IMG/VR virus record: IMGVR_UViG_3300027734_000345
Span: 1 to 21,621 of that record
DNA from: a virus
DNA length: 21,621 nt
Strand: one strand, 5' to 3'
The position numbers and the translations under genes were made by a program. Positions 6,501-11,974 of the stretch are shown here, piece by piece. Below the pieces are notes generated by a model, which saw only the letters and a list, made by a program, of their open reading frames with translations, searched no databases and was not told the DNA's origin. Each line of letters opens with the position of its first letter. The first letter of the stretch is position 1.

Positions 6501-6584
6501 TCACTCCTGTTTAAACTTCTTGAATGTTATTGAAATGTCTGTATGAATTGAGTTCGTGTAAACAAACTCAGATTTCTTGTCCAT
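6501..6584 (-). CDS. Possible 27-residue peptide
   Basis: A short frame (MDKKSEFVYTNSIHTDISIT then a basic end) fills the gap between the zinc-binding gene and ERF. It overlaps the upstream gene by 17 bases and its stop lies inside the ERF ribosome binding site. It matches the packing style of the operon, but has no convincing ribosome binding site of its own. Confidence 0.25.
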   Translation of the reverse strand: MDKKSEFVYTNSIHTDISITFKKFKQE

Positions 6585-6795
6585 CAGTCTTTTGGTCGGG
6601 TACACCTTTCTGTAAGTTAAAAATTGTTTTGGCAATACTGAATTGGGTATCAAAATCAAAGTAGCGTAATTTGAACCAATTTCCTGATTGGTCGCAACAG
6701 TCGATCTCATCGCCTTTAGGCTTTGTGCAAAACGGGCAAAAAAGTTCATCTTGGTTCTCCTCAAGGATTGCGGCAATAGTGTGTTTGAGTCTCAT
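6568..6795 (-). CDS. Small zinc-ribbon-like protein
   Basis: 75 residues from the ATG at 6795, preceded by AAGGGGG and overlapping the upstream stop by four bases (ATGA). CPFC near residue 20 and a CC pair near residue 33 could form a metal-binding ribbon; the rest is helical and aromatic-rich (GNWFKLRYFDFD). It lies inside the recombination operon. Function unknown. Confidence 0.65.
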   Translation of the reverse strand: MRLKHTIAAILEENQDELFCPFCTKPKGDEIDCCDQSGNWFKLRYFDFDTQFSIAKTIFNLQKGVPDQKTDGQEI

Positions 6796-7073
6796 TTGTC
6801 CCCCTTGTATTCGTTTTTCAACCAAATGGTACGCAATTTGCGTAGTTCATCATCATCATCAATCAATGGGGTTTTGACGACTCTGTAGAGTTCAAGTTCA
6901 GCCCTGCGAGTCATTTTGTTGTCAATGCGATCTTTGATGAATTCAAAGGCATAGTCCCAGTTACCTGATTTGATGGCGAGAGGGATAGCCACAGAGCCAG
7001 CAATGGCCTCCATGATGTCATCGTCATTGAGTTGTTGGTAAGCCTCCCACATGGCTTTATTAAATGCTGCCAT
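6792..7073 (-). CDS. 93-residue protein of unknown function
   Basis: Starts at the ATG at 7073, chosen because GAGGAG lies seven bases upstream; a longer frame to 7142 would overlap the previous gene much more. Mostly helical, with mixed charge, an Ala/Gly hydrophobic stretch (EAIAGSVAIPLAIKSG) and an acidic patch IDDDDE before a basic C-terminus. It overlaps the upstream gene by 14 bases and the downstream gene by four. No family recognised. Confidence 0.6.
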   Translation of the reverse strand: MAAFNKAMWEAYQQLNDDDIMEAIAGSVAIPLAIKSGNWDYAFEFIKDRIDNKMTRRAELELYRVVKTPLIDDDDELRKLRTIWLKNEYKGDK

Positions 7074-7287
7074 CGATAGACTCCTCAATCTGTTTTTCAA
7101 TTGATTTGCACTCCTTGGCAGAGAGTTCGTCTGTAATGTCAATGCGAGTGTTGCCTACTTGTAAGTAGACCACCCAAATGAATTTATCGTAGACTCCATC
7201 TTCAGGAGAGTAGTCGGGGTCAGAGTCCCATTCAACCCATGTCTTGATCTCTATGTCAAGATCGTAAAGTTCTATATCGAATTCCAT
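7060..7287 (-). CDS. Acidic beta-rich small protein, first gene of the recombination operon
   Basis: 75 residues from the ATG at 7287, preceded by TTTGAAAGGCTTCAAC, the same leader type used by later - strand genes. Strongly acidic, with alternating hydrophobic strands (MEFDIELYDLDIEIKTWVEW) and a C-terminal helix rich in Glu/Lys. The divergent control region lies directly upstream. Function unknown. Confidence 0.62.
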   Translation of the reverse strand: MEFDIELYDLDIEIKTWVEWDSDPDYSPEDGVYDKFIWVVYLQVGNTRIDITDELSAKECKSIEKQIEESIDGSI

Positions 7288-7318
7288 GTTGAAGCCTTTC
7301 AAAGTGTTGGTAGAGAAG

Positions 7319-7393
7319 TTGTAGTGTTACACAGATTGTAGTGTTGTACACTAGGATATACCCTAATTGTGGTTTATGTTAAACACTACACAA
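7319..7393. promoter_or_regulatory. Divergent control region with TGTAGTGTT operator-like boxes
   Basis: TTGTAGTGTT occurs at 7319-7328 and 7336-7345 (17 bases apart), and its reverse complement AACACTACA at 7382-7390. TAGTGT/ACACTA at 7340-7345 and 7349-7354 forms a local dyad, and GTGTTACAC at 7324-7332 is another. The region separates the - strand recombination operon from the + strand regulator gene at 7404, so these are good candidate binding sites for that regulator. No promoter boxes could be fixed with confidence. Confidence 0.55.
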
Positions 7394-7403
7394 TCCACGC
7401 TCT

Positions 7404-7565
7404 ATGCCACGCCCAAAAACTGAAATGACCAAAAGCGGCAAGACCATTGCTGTAAGAGCCACCATGAGTGAGTGGAATATGTTTAAACAACTTGGAGGTA
7501 CTAAATGGTTGAGACAACTTTTAGCCACTTCAATTGAAAAACATCAACAAACAAAGAAAAGTTAA
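7404..7565 (+). CDS. Ribbon-helix-helix-like small regulator
   Basis: 53 residues, too short for many gene callers. The layout matches Arc/CopG-type proteins: a basic N-terminus (MPRPKTEMTKSGK), a short beta strand TIAVRAT, helix MSEWNMFKQLGG, then helix TKWLRQLLATSIEK and a basic tail. Such proteins bind operators as dimers of ribbons. It is the first + strand gene after the divergent control region containing repeated TGTAGTGTT boxes, so it may autoregulate and set the switch between the two operons. No strong ribosome binding site is seen. Confidence 0.65.
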   Translation: MPRPKTEMTKSGKTIAVRATMSEWNMFKQLGGTKWLRQLLATSIEKHQQTKKS

Positions 7566-7668
7566 GATATAGTTGAGGCATGGCTACCTTTAGCGGGGGA
7601 AAAGGCGATTCATCACCGTCCTGCCAATGCTTCTTTTTGTGATGATGACCAACGATGTGAGGTTTATT

Positions 7669-8394
7669 ATGAAACTTATACCCAAAAATTGGGCTGTATT
7701 CCAGCACTATAAAGATCGTAATCCACCTTGGATAAAACTCCATCGTGAGACATTAAATGACAGAACATTTATGACCTTGCCTATCGCTAGCAAGGCGCTA
7801 GCACCATTGATGTGGTTGCTAGCATCAGAGTCCAAAAATGGTGTTTTTGATGGGTCAGTCGATGACCTCATGTTCAGACTACATATAACTAAGAAGGAAT
7901 ATGATGATGGTGTTAAGCCATTGATTGATAAGGGATTCTTTGAGATTGCCAGCGGAGTGCTAGCAGACTGCCAGCAAGATGCTAGACCAGAGACAGAGAC
8001 AGAGAGAGAGACAAAGAGAGAGACAGAAGCAAAAAAGTCCACAAGAGGCTCACGCCTCTCTGCTGATTTTGTTTTGCCAACAGAATGGGCAGACTGGGCT
8101 AAACAGGAAAGACCCGATCTAGACTTGCGGAGCGTAGGAGAGCAGTTTAGAGACTACTGGAGCGCAAAAGCGGGTTCAGGCTCCACAAAGCTTGACTGGC
8201 AAGCAACATGGCGCAACTGGGTGAGAAACCAAAAGCAAGTGTTTAAACAGGCTGACATTGCTAGAACGACAGTGCCATCAAGCTCATTGCGTGATCCTGC
8301 CCTTGCTAAACTTGATGAAGATATGAAGAATGCCAAGCCAAACCCTGAAATACTTGCCAAAATCAAAGAAGCATTGAAAGGAAAGGTGGCATGA
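7669..8394 (+). CDS. Phage replication initiator-like protein with DnaT-type C-terminal domain
   Basis: 241 residues from the ATG at 7669, preceded by TGAGGT. The N-terminal domain (about 1-100) resembles winged-helix domains of phage replication proteins (NWAVFQHYKDRNPPWIKLHR). A low-complexity linker (about 107-122) of repeated Glu-Thr-Glu/Arg-Glu-Thr follows, encoded by a purine-rich GAGACA-type DNA repeat at about 7985-8030. The C-terminal part has the W-rich pattern EWADWAK, FRDYW, LDWQATWRNWV seen in DnaT-like DNA-binding domains. A role in loading replication proteins at the phage origin is likely. Confidence 0.75.
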   Translation: MKLIPKNWAVFQHYKDRNPPWIKLHRETLNDRTFMTLPIASKALAPLMWLLASESKNGVFDGSVDDLMFRLHITKKEYDDGVKPLIDKGFFEIASGVLADCQQDARPETETERETKRETEAKKSTRGSRLSADFVLPTEWADWAKQERPDLDLRSVGEQFRDYWSAKAGSGSTKLDWQATWRNWVRNQKQVFKQADIARTTVPSSSLRDPALAKLDEDMKNAKPNPEILAKIKEALKGKVA

Positions 8395-9089
8395 ATGAGT
8401 TGGCTCTTTTCGCAGGCGCTGGTGGTGGAATACTTGGGGGAAAACTTCTTGGATGGCGAACAGTCTGCGCCGTTGAGTGGGAACCCTACCCAGCAAGCGT
8501 ATTGTGTGCCCGACAAAATGATGGACTTCTCCCGCCTTTCCCGATTTGGGATGACGTTCAAACCTTTGACGGAAAGCCTTGGGCAGGAATTGTTGACGTT
8601 GTATCTGGCGGATTTCCATGCCAAGACATCAGCGCAGCAGGAAAAGGCGCAGGAATTGATGGAGAACGATCAGGAATGTGGGGAGAAATGGCACGCATCA
8701 TTTGTGAAGTACGACCCAAATTCGTCTTTGTGGAGAACTCACCAATGCTCACTTCTAGGGGACTTGGAACAGTTCTCGGAAACTTGGCCTCAATGGGGTT
8801 TGATGCAAGATGGGGAGTGTTGGGAGCAGCAGATGTTGGAGCAAGACATAAACGAAACAGAATTTGGATTGTGGCCCACTCCAACCACACCAACTGGCGG
8901 TGGAAATTTCGGGGGTTCAGGGGCTTACAAAAATGCAATCAAGAATGGCACTCACATTCCACATTCAATCAACCCGAACCTTTACGAATGGTTGATGGGG
9001 TGGCCGCTAGGGTGGACAGACTTAAAGCCATTGGAAATGGACAAGTCCCATTGTGTGCAGCAACAGCATGGAGAATCCTAAATGACTAG
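8391..9089 (+). CDS. DNA C5-cytosine methyltransferase
   Basis: 232 residues with the main motifs in order: motif I FAGAGGG (7-13), catalytic motif IV GGFPCQD with Cys77, motif VI ENS (115-117), motif VIII RHKRNRIW (152-159) and motif X IGNGQVP (214-220). The target-recognition region between VIII and X is very short, so this is a compact enzyme. It should methylate cytosines in phage DNA and may protect against host restriction. It overlaps the upstream gene by four bases. A second long frame runs through the whole gene (8395-9081). Confidence 0.88.
   Translation: MNELALFAGAGGGILGGKLLGWRTVCAVEWEPYPASVLCARQNDGLLPPFPIWDDVQTFDGKPWAGIVDVVSGGFPCQDISAAGKGAGIDGERSGMWGEMARIICEVRPKFVFVENSPMLTSRGLGTVLGNLASMGFDARWGVLGAADVGARHKRNRIWIVAHSNHTNWRWKFRGFRGLQKCNQEWHSHSTFNQPEPLRMVDGVAARVDRLKAIGNGQVPLCAATAWRILND
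8395..9081 (+). CDS. Overprinted frame within the methyltransferase gene, protein-like
   Basis: 228 residues open in the +1 frame, covering almost the whole methyltransferase. It is not low-complexity: it is Trp-rich and has ordered segments such as DPNSSLWRTHQCSLLGDLEQ, ETWPQWGLMQDGECWE, EFGLWPTP and YEWLMGWPLGWTDLKPLEMD. From memory these patterns occur in stand-alone phage proteins annotated as hypothetical or methylase-associated; I could not check. The ATG lies four bases after the methyltransferase start and shares its ribosome binding site. Either the locus is dual-coding, or the frame is kept open by constraint on the enzyme. Confidence 0.45.
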   Translation: MSWLFSQALVVEYLGENFLDGEQSAPLSGNPTQQAYCVPDKMMDFSRLSRFGMTFKPLTESLGQELLTLYLADFHAKTSAQQEKAQELMENDQECGEKWHASFVKYDPNSSLWRTHQCSLLGDLEQFSETWPQWGLMQDGECWEQQMLEQDINETEFGLWPTPTTPTGGGNFGGSGAYKNAIKNGTHIPHSINPNLYEWLMGWPLGWTDLKPLEMDKSHCVQQQHGES

Positions 9090-9261
9090 AGAAGAAGCCA
9101 ATCAACTGTTGGACAACCTAAAAGATGGCAAACCGCATCCGCAAATTCTTATCAACAGAGCCCTTTTTGTATCAGGCGACCTTAGCGCATTTGATTTGGA
9201 TGGCGAAACAACCTGCTGCCAAGGAATATGCTTGGCATCGGGCGAAAGAATTGGATGCTGA
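9082..9261 (+). CDS. 59-residue protein of unknown function
   Basis: Begins MTREEANQLLDNLKDG and contains QILINRALFVSGDL; the C-terminal part is Cys-rich (ETTCCQGICLASGERIGC). GGAG lies at good spacing before the ATG, and the start overlaps the methyltransferase stop by eight bases, fitting operon style. It overlaps the following frame, so one of the two may start later or be untranslated. No family assigned. Confidence 0.55.
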   Translation: MTREEANQLLDNLKDGKPHPQILINRALFVSGDLSAFDLDGETTCCQGICLASGERIGC

Positions 9262-9340
9262 TTTGGAATGTCTATGGGTCGGAATCAAAGACGATTTAGT
9301 CAAAAACATGAAGGAAATCAATGATCTACATAGGGATTGA
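9125..9340 (+). CDS. Small basic/aromatic protein of unknown function, start uncertain
   Basis: 71 residues if begun at 9125, or 46 from the in-frame ATG at 9200, which reduces overlap with the 59-residue frame before it. The second half (KEYAWHRAKELDADLECLW then GIKDDLVKNM) has the look of a small phage protein; the first half may be an artefact. Neither start has a clear ribosome binding site. It overlaps the resolvase gene by 20 bases. Confidence 0.5.
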   Translation: MANRIRKFLSTEPFLYQATLAHLIWMAKQPAAKEYAWHRAKELDADLECLWVGIKDDLVKNMKEINDLHRD

Positions 9341-9779
9341 CGCTGGTTCAGTAAGTGGCGCACTTGGGGCAATAGACCATGACTCAAATTATGTCAGTTC
9401 TTTCATGATAGACCATAAGGACAAGCACATTCTCGCTTTAGTGTTTAAGAGTCGAATCCTATCTATTGTCGATCCCAAGGAAGGGGCGCAAATTTGTATG
9501 GAACAGGTTCACGCTATGCCAAAACAAGGCATATCGTCAACATGGAATTTTGCAAGGGCTGTAGGTGTTATTAGCGCAGTTTGCGAATTGACTAACTACC
9601 CTTTTCACTTGGTCAGTCCTCAAAAGTGGAAAAAACACTTTAACCTTACCGCCGACAAAAATGAAGCCTTAGACCTTGCCCGTAAATTGTTTCCAGCAGC
9701 TAAGTTGAAGCTAAAAAAGGACATAAATAGGGCAGAAGCCCTATTAATTGCTGAATATTGGAGACAAGCCAATGTCTGA
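9321..9779 (+). CDS. RuvC-like Holliday-junction resolvase
   Basis: 152 residues, normal for the family. The RNase H-like fold acidic residues are visible: Asp7 in GIDAGSVSGALGAID, Glu61 in MEQVHAMP, and Asp134/Glu139 in KDINRAEALLIAEY. The segment SPQKWKKHF and the DKNEALDLARKLFP stretch also fit phage RuvC-like enzymes. The protein should cleave branched DNA during recombination, replication or packaging. AAGGA lies five bases before the ATG. It is in the replication operon on the opposite strand to the ERF/exonuclease module. Confidence 0.82.
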   Translation: MIYIGIDAGSVSGALGAIDHDSNYVSSFMIDHKDKHILALVFKSRILSIVDPKEGAQICMEQVHAMPKQGISSTWNFARAVGVISAVCELTNYPFHLVSPQKWKKHFNLTADKNEALDLARKLFPAAKLKLKKDINRAEALLIAEYWRQANV

Positions 9780-9969
9780 GGTTGAAGAAAAAAAAGGTGT
9801 AGTTATCAAATTTGATAACACTGAATACGAGGCACTTAGGGCAATTGGTGACGGAAACCTAAGCGAAGGGTTTCGGATTTGCTTACGTTGGGCAGTGCAT
9901 TTCCATGCCATTGGTTTGAGGTCTGATGATGACTTGGACTATGTTGGGCTTTGCACAGTGGCAGATTAA
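9772..9969 (+). CDS. Small protein with ribbon-helix-helix-like pattern
   Basis: 65 residues from the ATG at 9772, preceded by GGAGA and overlapping the resolvase stop. A strand VVIKFDN followed by helices TEYEALRAIG and LSEGFRICLRWAVHFHAIG recalls ribbon-helix-helix proteins, but the match is loose. It closes the + strand replication cluster. Function unknown. Confidence 0.6.
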   Translation: MSEVEEKKGVVIKFDNTEYEALRAIGDGNLSEGFRICLRWAVHFHAIGLRSDDDLDYVGLCTVAD

Positions 9970-9980
9970 TACTTGGGAAG

Positions 9981-10001
9981 GCTTTAAAAGTGCCTTAAAG
10001 C
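9981..10001 (+). terminator. Weak candidate hairpin after the replication cluster
   Basis: GCTTTAA and TTAAAGC form seven pairs with a seven-base loop, 12 bases after the last + strand stop. There is no T-run, so it may be a weak or factor-assisted terminator or an RNA-stabilising hairpin. Confidence 0.3.
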
Positions 10002-10043
10002 GATTATTTAGGGCTTGGCAATAGCAGGGTAGCAGTAGGCAAG

Positions 10044-10063
10044 AAAAAAGCCCCGAAGGGCTT
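10044..10063 (-). terminator. Rho-independent terminator of the - strand small-gene cluster
   Basis: On the - strand, AAGCCC-TTCG-GGGCTT followed by a T-run: six pairs with an unusually stable UUCG tetraloop. It lies about 70 bases beyond the stop of the last gene at 10134. Confidence 0.85.
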
Positions 10064-10070
10064 GAGATTT

Positions 10071-10086
10071 GTAAGTGGGTACTAAC
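10071..10086 (-). promoter_or_regulatory. GTTAGT-N4-ACT dyad motif, copy 2
   Basis: On the - strand GTTAGT, ACCC, ACTTAC. It sits between two convergent gene groups, next to the terminator, so it cannot be a simple promoter operator for an annotated gene. Confidence 0.5.
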
Positions 10087-10133
10087 TTACTTTCGGAGGA
10101 TTATTTTTAGAAGTAGTGCAATTGTGGCGTATA

Positions 10134-10466
10134 TCATGCGACTAACTCGTCGCAGCACTCTAAGCAGCCCTCGTAGTCTGTTTTTTCGTTTTGTTCTTCA
10201 ACAAAATGCTCTAATTCTGAATATTCCTCAAATTCTGTTTCATGCCCACAATTAGGACAAGACCACACCCAAAACACATCAAAGCCAATAGAGCAAGCCA
10301 CACAACCAGTCCATGATTCATCCCACAACCACACATTGCCAGAAGATTCATTCACCCCTGCTTGTGTGTATTTGGATGTTTTAAGCCCTGCTTTTTTTGC
10401 AGCGTTTAAACAGTCTGCTAGTCTTTCCAAGTCTGCACCTTGGAATTGTTCAAAAAAGTTTTCCAT
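10134..10466 (-). CDS. Cys-rich putative zinc-binding protein
   Basis: 110 residues from the ATG at 10466, which follows the shared TTTTGAAAGGCTTAAAA leader. The N-terminal third is helical (MENFFEQFQGADLERLADCL). Cysteine motifs follow: GCVACS, SCPNCGHETEF and GCLECCDE, enough for one or two zinc sites. Acidic overall. It is the last gene of the - strand cluster, ahead of the terminator at 10044-10063. A stem-loop-rich leader of about 70 bases separates it from the 27-residue peptide. Function unknown. Confidence 0.65.
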   Translation of the reverse strand: MENFFEQFQGADLERLADCLNAAKKAGLKTSKYTQAGVNESSGNVWLWDESWTGCVACSIGFDVFWVWSCPNCGHETEFEEYSELEHFVEEQNEKTDYEGCLECCDELVA

Positions 10467-10525
10467 TTTTAAGCCTTTCAAAACCTTGCAAAAGTGCAAG
10501 CCCAAGGGGACAGAATCCCCAAGGG
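10467..10525 (-). promoter_or_regulatory. Two-hairpin plus AAAGGCTTAAA leader
   Basis: Hairpin CTTGCA/TGCAAG (10485-10500, loop four) and hairpin GGGGA/TCCCC (10506-10520, loop five) with an outer CCC/GGG pairing across a symmetric AA/AA internal loop. TTTTGAAAGGCTTAAA then leads into the start codon. The same layout precedes the gene at 11162 and, less clearly, the one at 11430. Confidence 0.5.
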
Positions 10526-10534
10526 TTTGGACTC

Positions 10535-10618
10535 TTAACCTCGGTAAGCCAATAAAAAGCCAATATAAGCAAAGACAACAACGCAAGCAATAGCCCAAAG
10601 AATTTCGCTTTTGTTCAT
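10535..10618 (-). CDS. 27-residue membrane peptide
   Basis: Begins MNKSEILWAIACVVVFAYIG and ends LLAYRG: a single membrane-spanning helix with a basic end. Its ATG overlaps the previous gene's stop (ATGA) and GAGGTG lies at good spacing inside the end of that gene, which supports translation despite the length. Function unknown. Confidence 0.55.
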   Translation of the reverse strand: MNKSEILWAIACVVVFAYIGFLLAYRG

Positions 10619-10968
10619 GCTGTCACCTCATTACGCAAAGCGAACAGTTTTTCAAGGTTTTGGTTTGCCTCAGCAATGGCATTGTTTACCATGTCGTCGT
10701 AGTATTCTGACTCTTTGACAAATTGCATGGGTGAATCGTAAAGACAACCCCCAAGATAATCAGAAGCCAAAAGAATGCCTTGCTGGTAAACCTCTACCCT
10801 TGCACAAAACCATGAATAGACCCCTCTATCTATTTTGTCGCAAAGGTCTGCCAGTTCTTCTTCTGTGTAGTCGAAGCAGTCCCGAGGATGAAAATCTTCA
10901 GGTGTGACACTGAAGATGACATGAAAGCCTCTAGTATCTTCTGTGTGGATTGTTTCGTAATGTTTCAT
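10615..10968 (-). CDS. Conserved-looking phage protein of unknown function
   Basis: 117 residues from the ATG at 10968, preceded by AGGGGTG and overlapping the upstream stop by four bases. Segments such as HPRDCFDYTEEELADLCDKI, YSWFCARVEVY and DYLGGCLYDSP look like a well-folded acidic protein; from memory similar small proteins occur in many phages without known function. No membrane segment. Confidence 0.65.
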   Translation of the reverse strand: MKHYETIHTEDTRGFHVIFSVTPEDFHPRDCFDYTEEELADLCDKIDRGVYSWFCARVEVYQQGILLASDYLGGCLYDSPMQFVKESEYYDDMVNNAIAEANQNLEKLFALRNEVTA

Positions 10969-11162
10969 GCTGACACCCCTAGGATAACTGGTGAGTCGCT
11001 GCAAATACAAACTATGCGGACAAACTTAGGTGCATCTTCTAAACTGTGAACAATTATATTGCGCCCAGTGTGTGTGTAGCTTTCAACCCGCATAGGTTGA
11101 CCTTGCACTGTGATGATTTGCCCAATGGTGTACTGGGCTTTGGGGATAAATGCAAATCTCAT
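10965..11162 (-). CDS. 65-residue beta-rich protein of unknown function
   Basis: Starts at the ATG at 11162 behind the TTTTGAAAGGCTTAAAT leader; an upstream in-frame start at 11177 would begin inside the leader. Sequence suggests a small beta barrel (YTIGQIITVQGQPMRVESYT, then NIIVHSLEDAPKFVRIV). It is coupled by ATGA to the next gene. Function unknown. Confidence 0.6.
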   Translation of the reverse strand: MRFAFIPKAQYTIGQIITVQGQPMRVESYTHTGRNIIVHSLEDAPKFVRIVCICSDSPVILGVSA

Positions 11163-11223
11163 ATTTAAGCCTTTCAAAATCTAGCAAAATCGCTAGGTGT
11201 AATGGCACTGTTTCCAATGCCAT
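11163..11223 (-). promoter_or_regulatory. Two-hairpin plus AAAGGCTTAAA leader
   Basis: CTAGC/GCTAG (11181-11185, 11192-11196) and ATGGCA/TGCCAT (11202-11207, 11218-11223) precede TTTTGAAAGGCTTAAAT and the start codon. Hairpin sequences differ from the leader at 10467-10525 while the arrangement is kept. Confidence 0.5.
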
Positions 11224-11235
11224 AAACCCTAGAAT

Positions 11236-11430
11236 TTAACTTGTATGGTGATTGAGCAGAATTTCCTCGATACTGTTCAAAATCAATTTTGCTTGTCTCA
11301 GCTGACGTGTAACAATGTTTTCAATCATTACATCATTCCTAGTGTGGCTATTCTCTAATTCAATAATTCTGTTTCCTAGAATCACTGACAATTCTGATAA
11401 TTCTGCAATTTGGAGATTAAGTGTTTTCAT
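11236..11430 (-). CDS. Small helical protein, first gene of the - strand cluster
   Basis: 64 residues from the ATG at 11430, which follows TTTAAAGGCTTAAAT. Nearly all helical with leucine/isoleucine spacing of a coiled coil (LNLQIAELSELSVILGNRII, then QLRQAKLILNSIEEILLNHH). A longer frame upstream to 11493 would run through the leader. Could be a small dimeric regulator or structural peptide; no family recognised. Confidence 0.55.
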   Translation of the reverse strand: MKTLNLQIAELSELSVILGNRIIELENSHTRNDVMIENIVTRQLRQAKLILNSIEEILLNHHTS

Positions 11431-11531
11431 ATTTAAGCCTTTAAAAAATGTTGAATGATTTGCCCTGAGGCATTTTACTAATGCACATACCATGCCAATT
11501 TTGCACTTCCAGCAAAATCAAGCTAATCAAT

Positions 11532-11547
11532 GATAGTACTTACTAAC
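11532..11547 (-). promoter_or_regulatory. GTTAGT-N4-ACT dyad motif, copy 3
   Basis: On the - strand GTTAGT, AAGT, ACTATC: the best dyad of the set, five of six outer bases matching across the axis. It lies upstream of the - strand cluster that begins at 11430. Confidence 0.55.
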
Positions 11548-11553
11548 GAAGCG

Positions 11554-11628
11554 CACCAAAAAGGTGATGTTAGTAAACACTCTGCCCCAAAAAAGGGATG
11601 TTAGTAGACGCTATTCACCAACATGGTG
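11554..11628 (+). repeat. 31-bp tandem units, each starting with a hairpin
   Basis: Units begin at 11554, 11585 and 11616. Units 1 and 2 match at 24 of 31 positions; each has a short stem with an A-rich loop, then ATGTTAGT. Unit 3 keeps only the hairpin (CACC-AACAT-GGTG). Stem bases 2 and 12 change together from A-T in unit 1 to C-G in unit 2. Copies 4 (11569-11584) and 5 (11600-11615) of the GTTAGT motif lie inside units 1 and 2. Confidence 0.6.
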
Positions 11629-11652
11629 CAATTCCATAATGTGAAACAATTA

Positions 11653-11681
11653 TTTACATTTCGTATTGTGGAATGTATTTA
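11653..11681 (+). promoter_or_regulatory. Possible sigma70-type promoter towards the terminase operon
   Basis: TTTACA (11653-11658), spacer of 17, TATTTA (11676-11681). It would start transcription upstream of the two GTTAGT motifs at 11819 and 11844. By eye only; AT-rich DNA produces such pairs by chance. Confidence 0.3.
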
Positions 11682-11710
11682 ATGACTGACTGGTCAGTAT
11701 CCCCAAGATG

Positions 11711-11757
11711 GTGCATAACCCTTATATGCAATATAGTGCAGTGCATTATTGTGCATA
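11711..11757. repeat. GTGCAT-rich cluster
   Basis: GTGCAT occurs at 11711, 11741 and 11751, with further TGCA cores between them, in AT-rich DNA. Short clustered repeats like this resemble iterons, but the spacing is uneven. Confidence 0.4.
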
Positions 11758-11811
11758 GTCATTACCCGACCGCTTGGTCGCTTAACTCATTCCGCATTAT
11801 GAAACGTGTCT

Positions 11812-11856
11812 TATGTTAGTTAGTGCTCACTTCGCCTATGTTAGTTAGTGCTTACT
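11812..11856 (+). repeat. Direct repeat carrying two GTTAGT motifs, copies 6 and 7
   Basis: TATGTTAGTTAGTGCTYACT occurs at 11812-11831 and 11837-11856, one mismatch, period 25. Each contains GTTAGT, GCTY, ACT (motifs from 11819 and 11844). Confidence 0.7.
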
Positions 11857-11974
11857 GGGGGGAGGGGTGCTGTGCTGTGTGTAAATATTTGTGTACCCTC
11901 CGCCACACTGGAAAAGCCAATCGTAGTGTTAACAGTTAACAAGGGACTTTAATTAGTTGACGAACAGGAGTAGA

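Noticed and set aside
6585-6776. Long - strand frame overlapping the zinc-ribbon gene (part of a 91-residue frame)
   Set aside because: It lies out of frame with the better supported gene at 6568-6795, which has a strong ribosome binding site and ATGA coupling.
7579-7641. 20-residue frame before the replication gene
   Set aside because: Short, GGAG-type site absent, composition unconvincing.
7985-8030. GAGACA-type purine repeat as a regulatory repeat
   Set aside because: It encodes the low-complexity Glu/Thr/Arg linker of the replication protein; the coding explanation is enough.
8558-8938. 126-residue - strand frame antisense to the methyltransferase
   Set aside because: No start signal or recognisable motifs; likely a shadow of the constrained codons.
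11554-11628. CRISPR array
   Set aside because: The 31-bp units are contiguous and degenerate, without separate spacers, and no cas genes are present.
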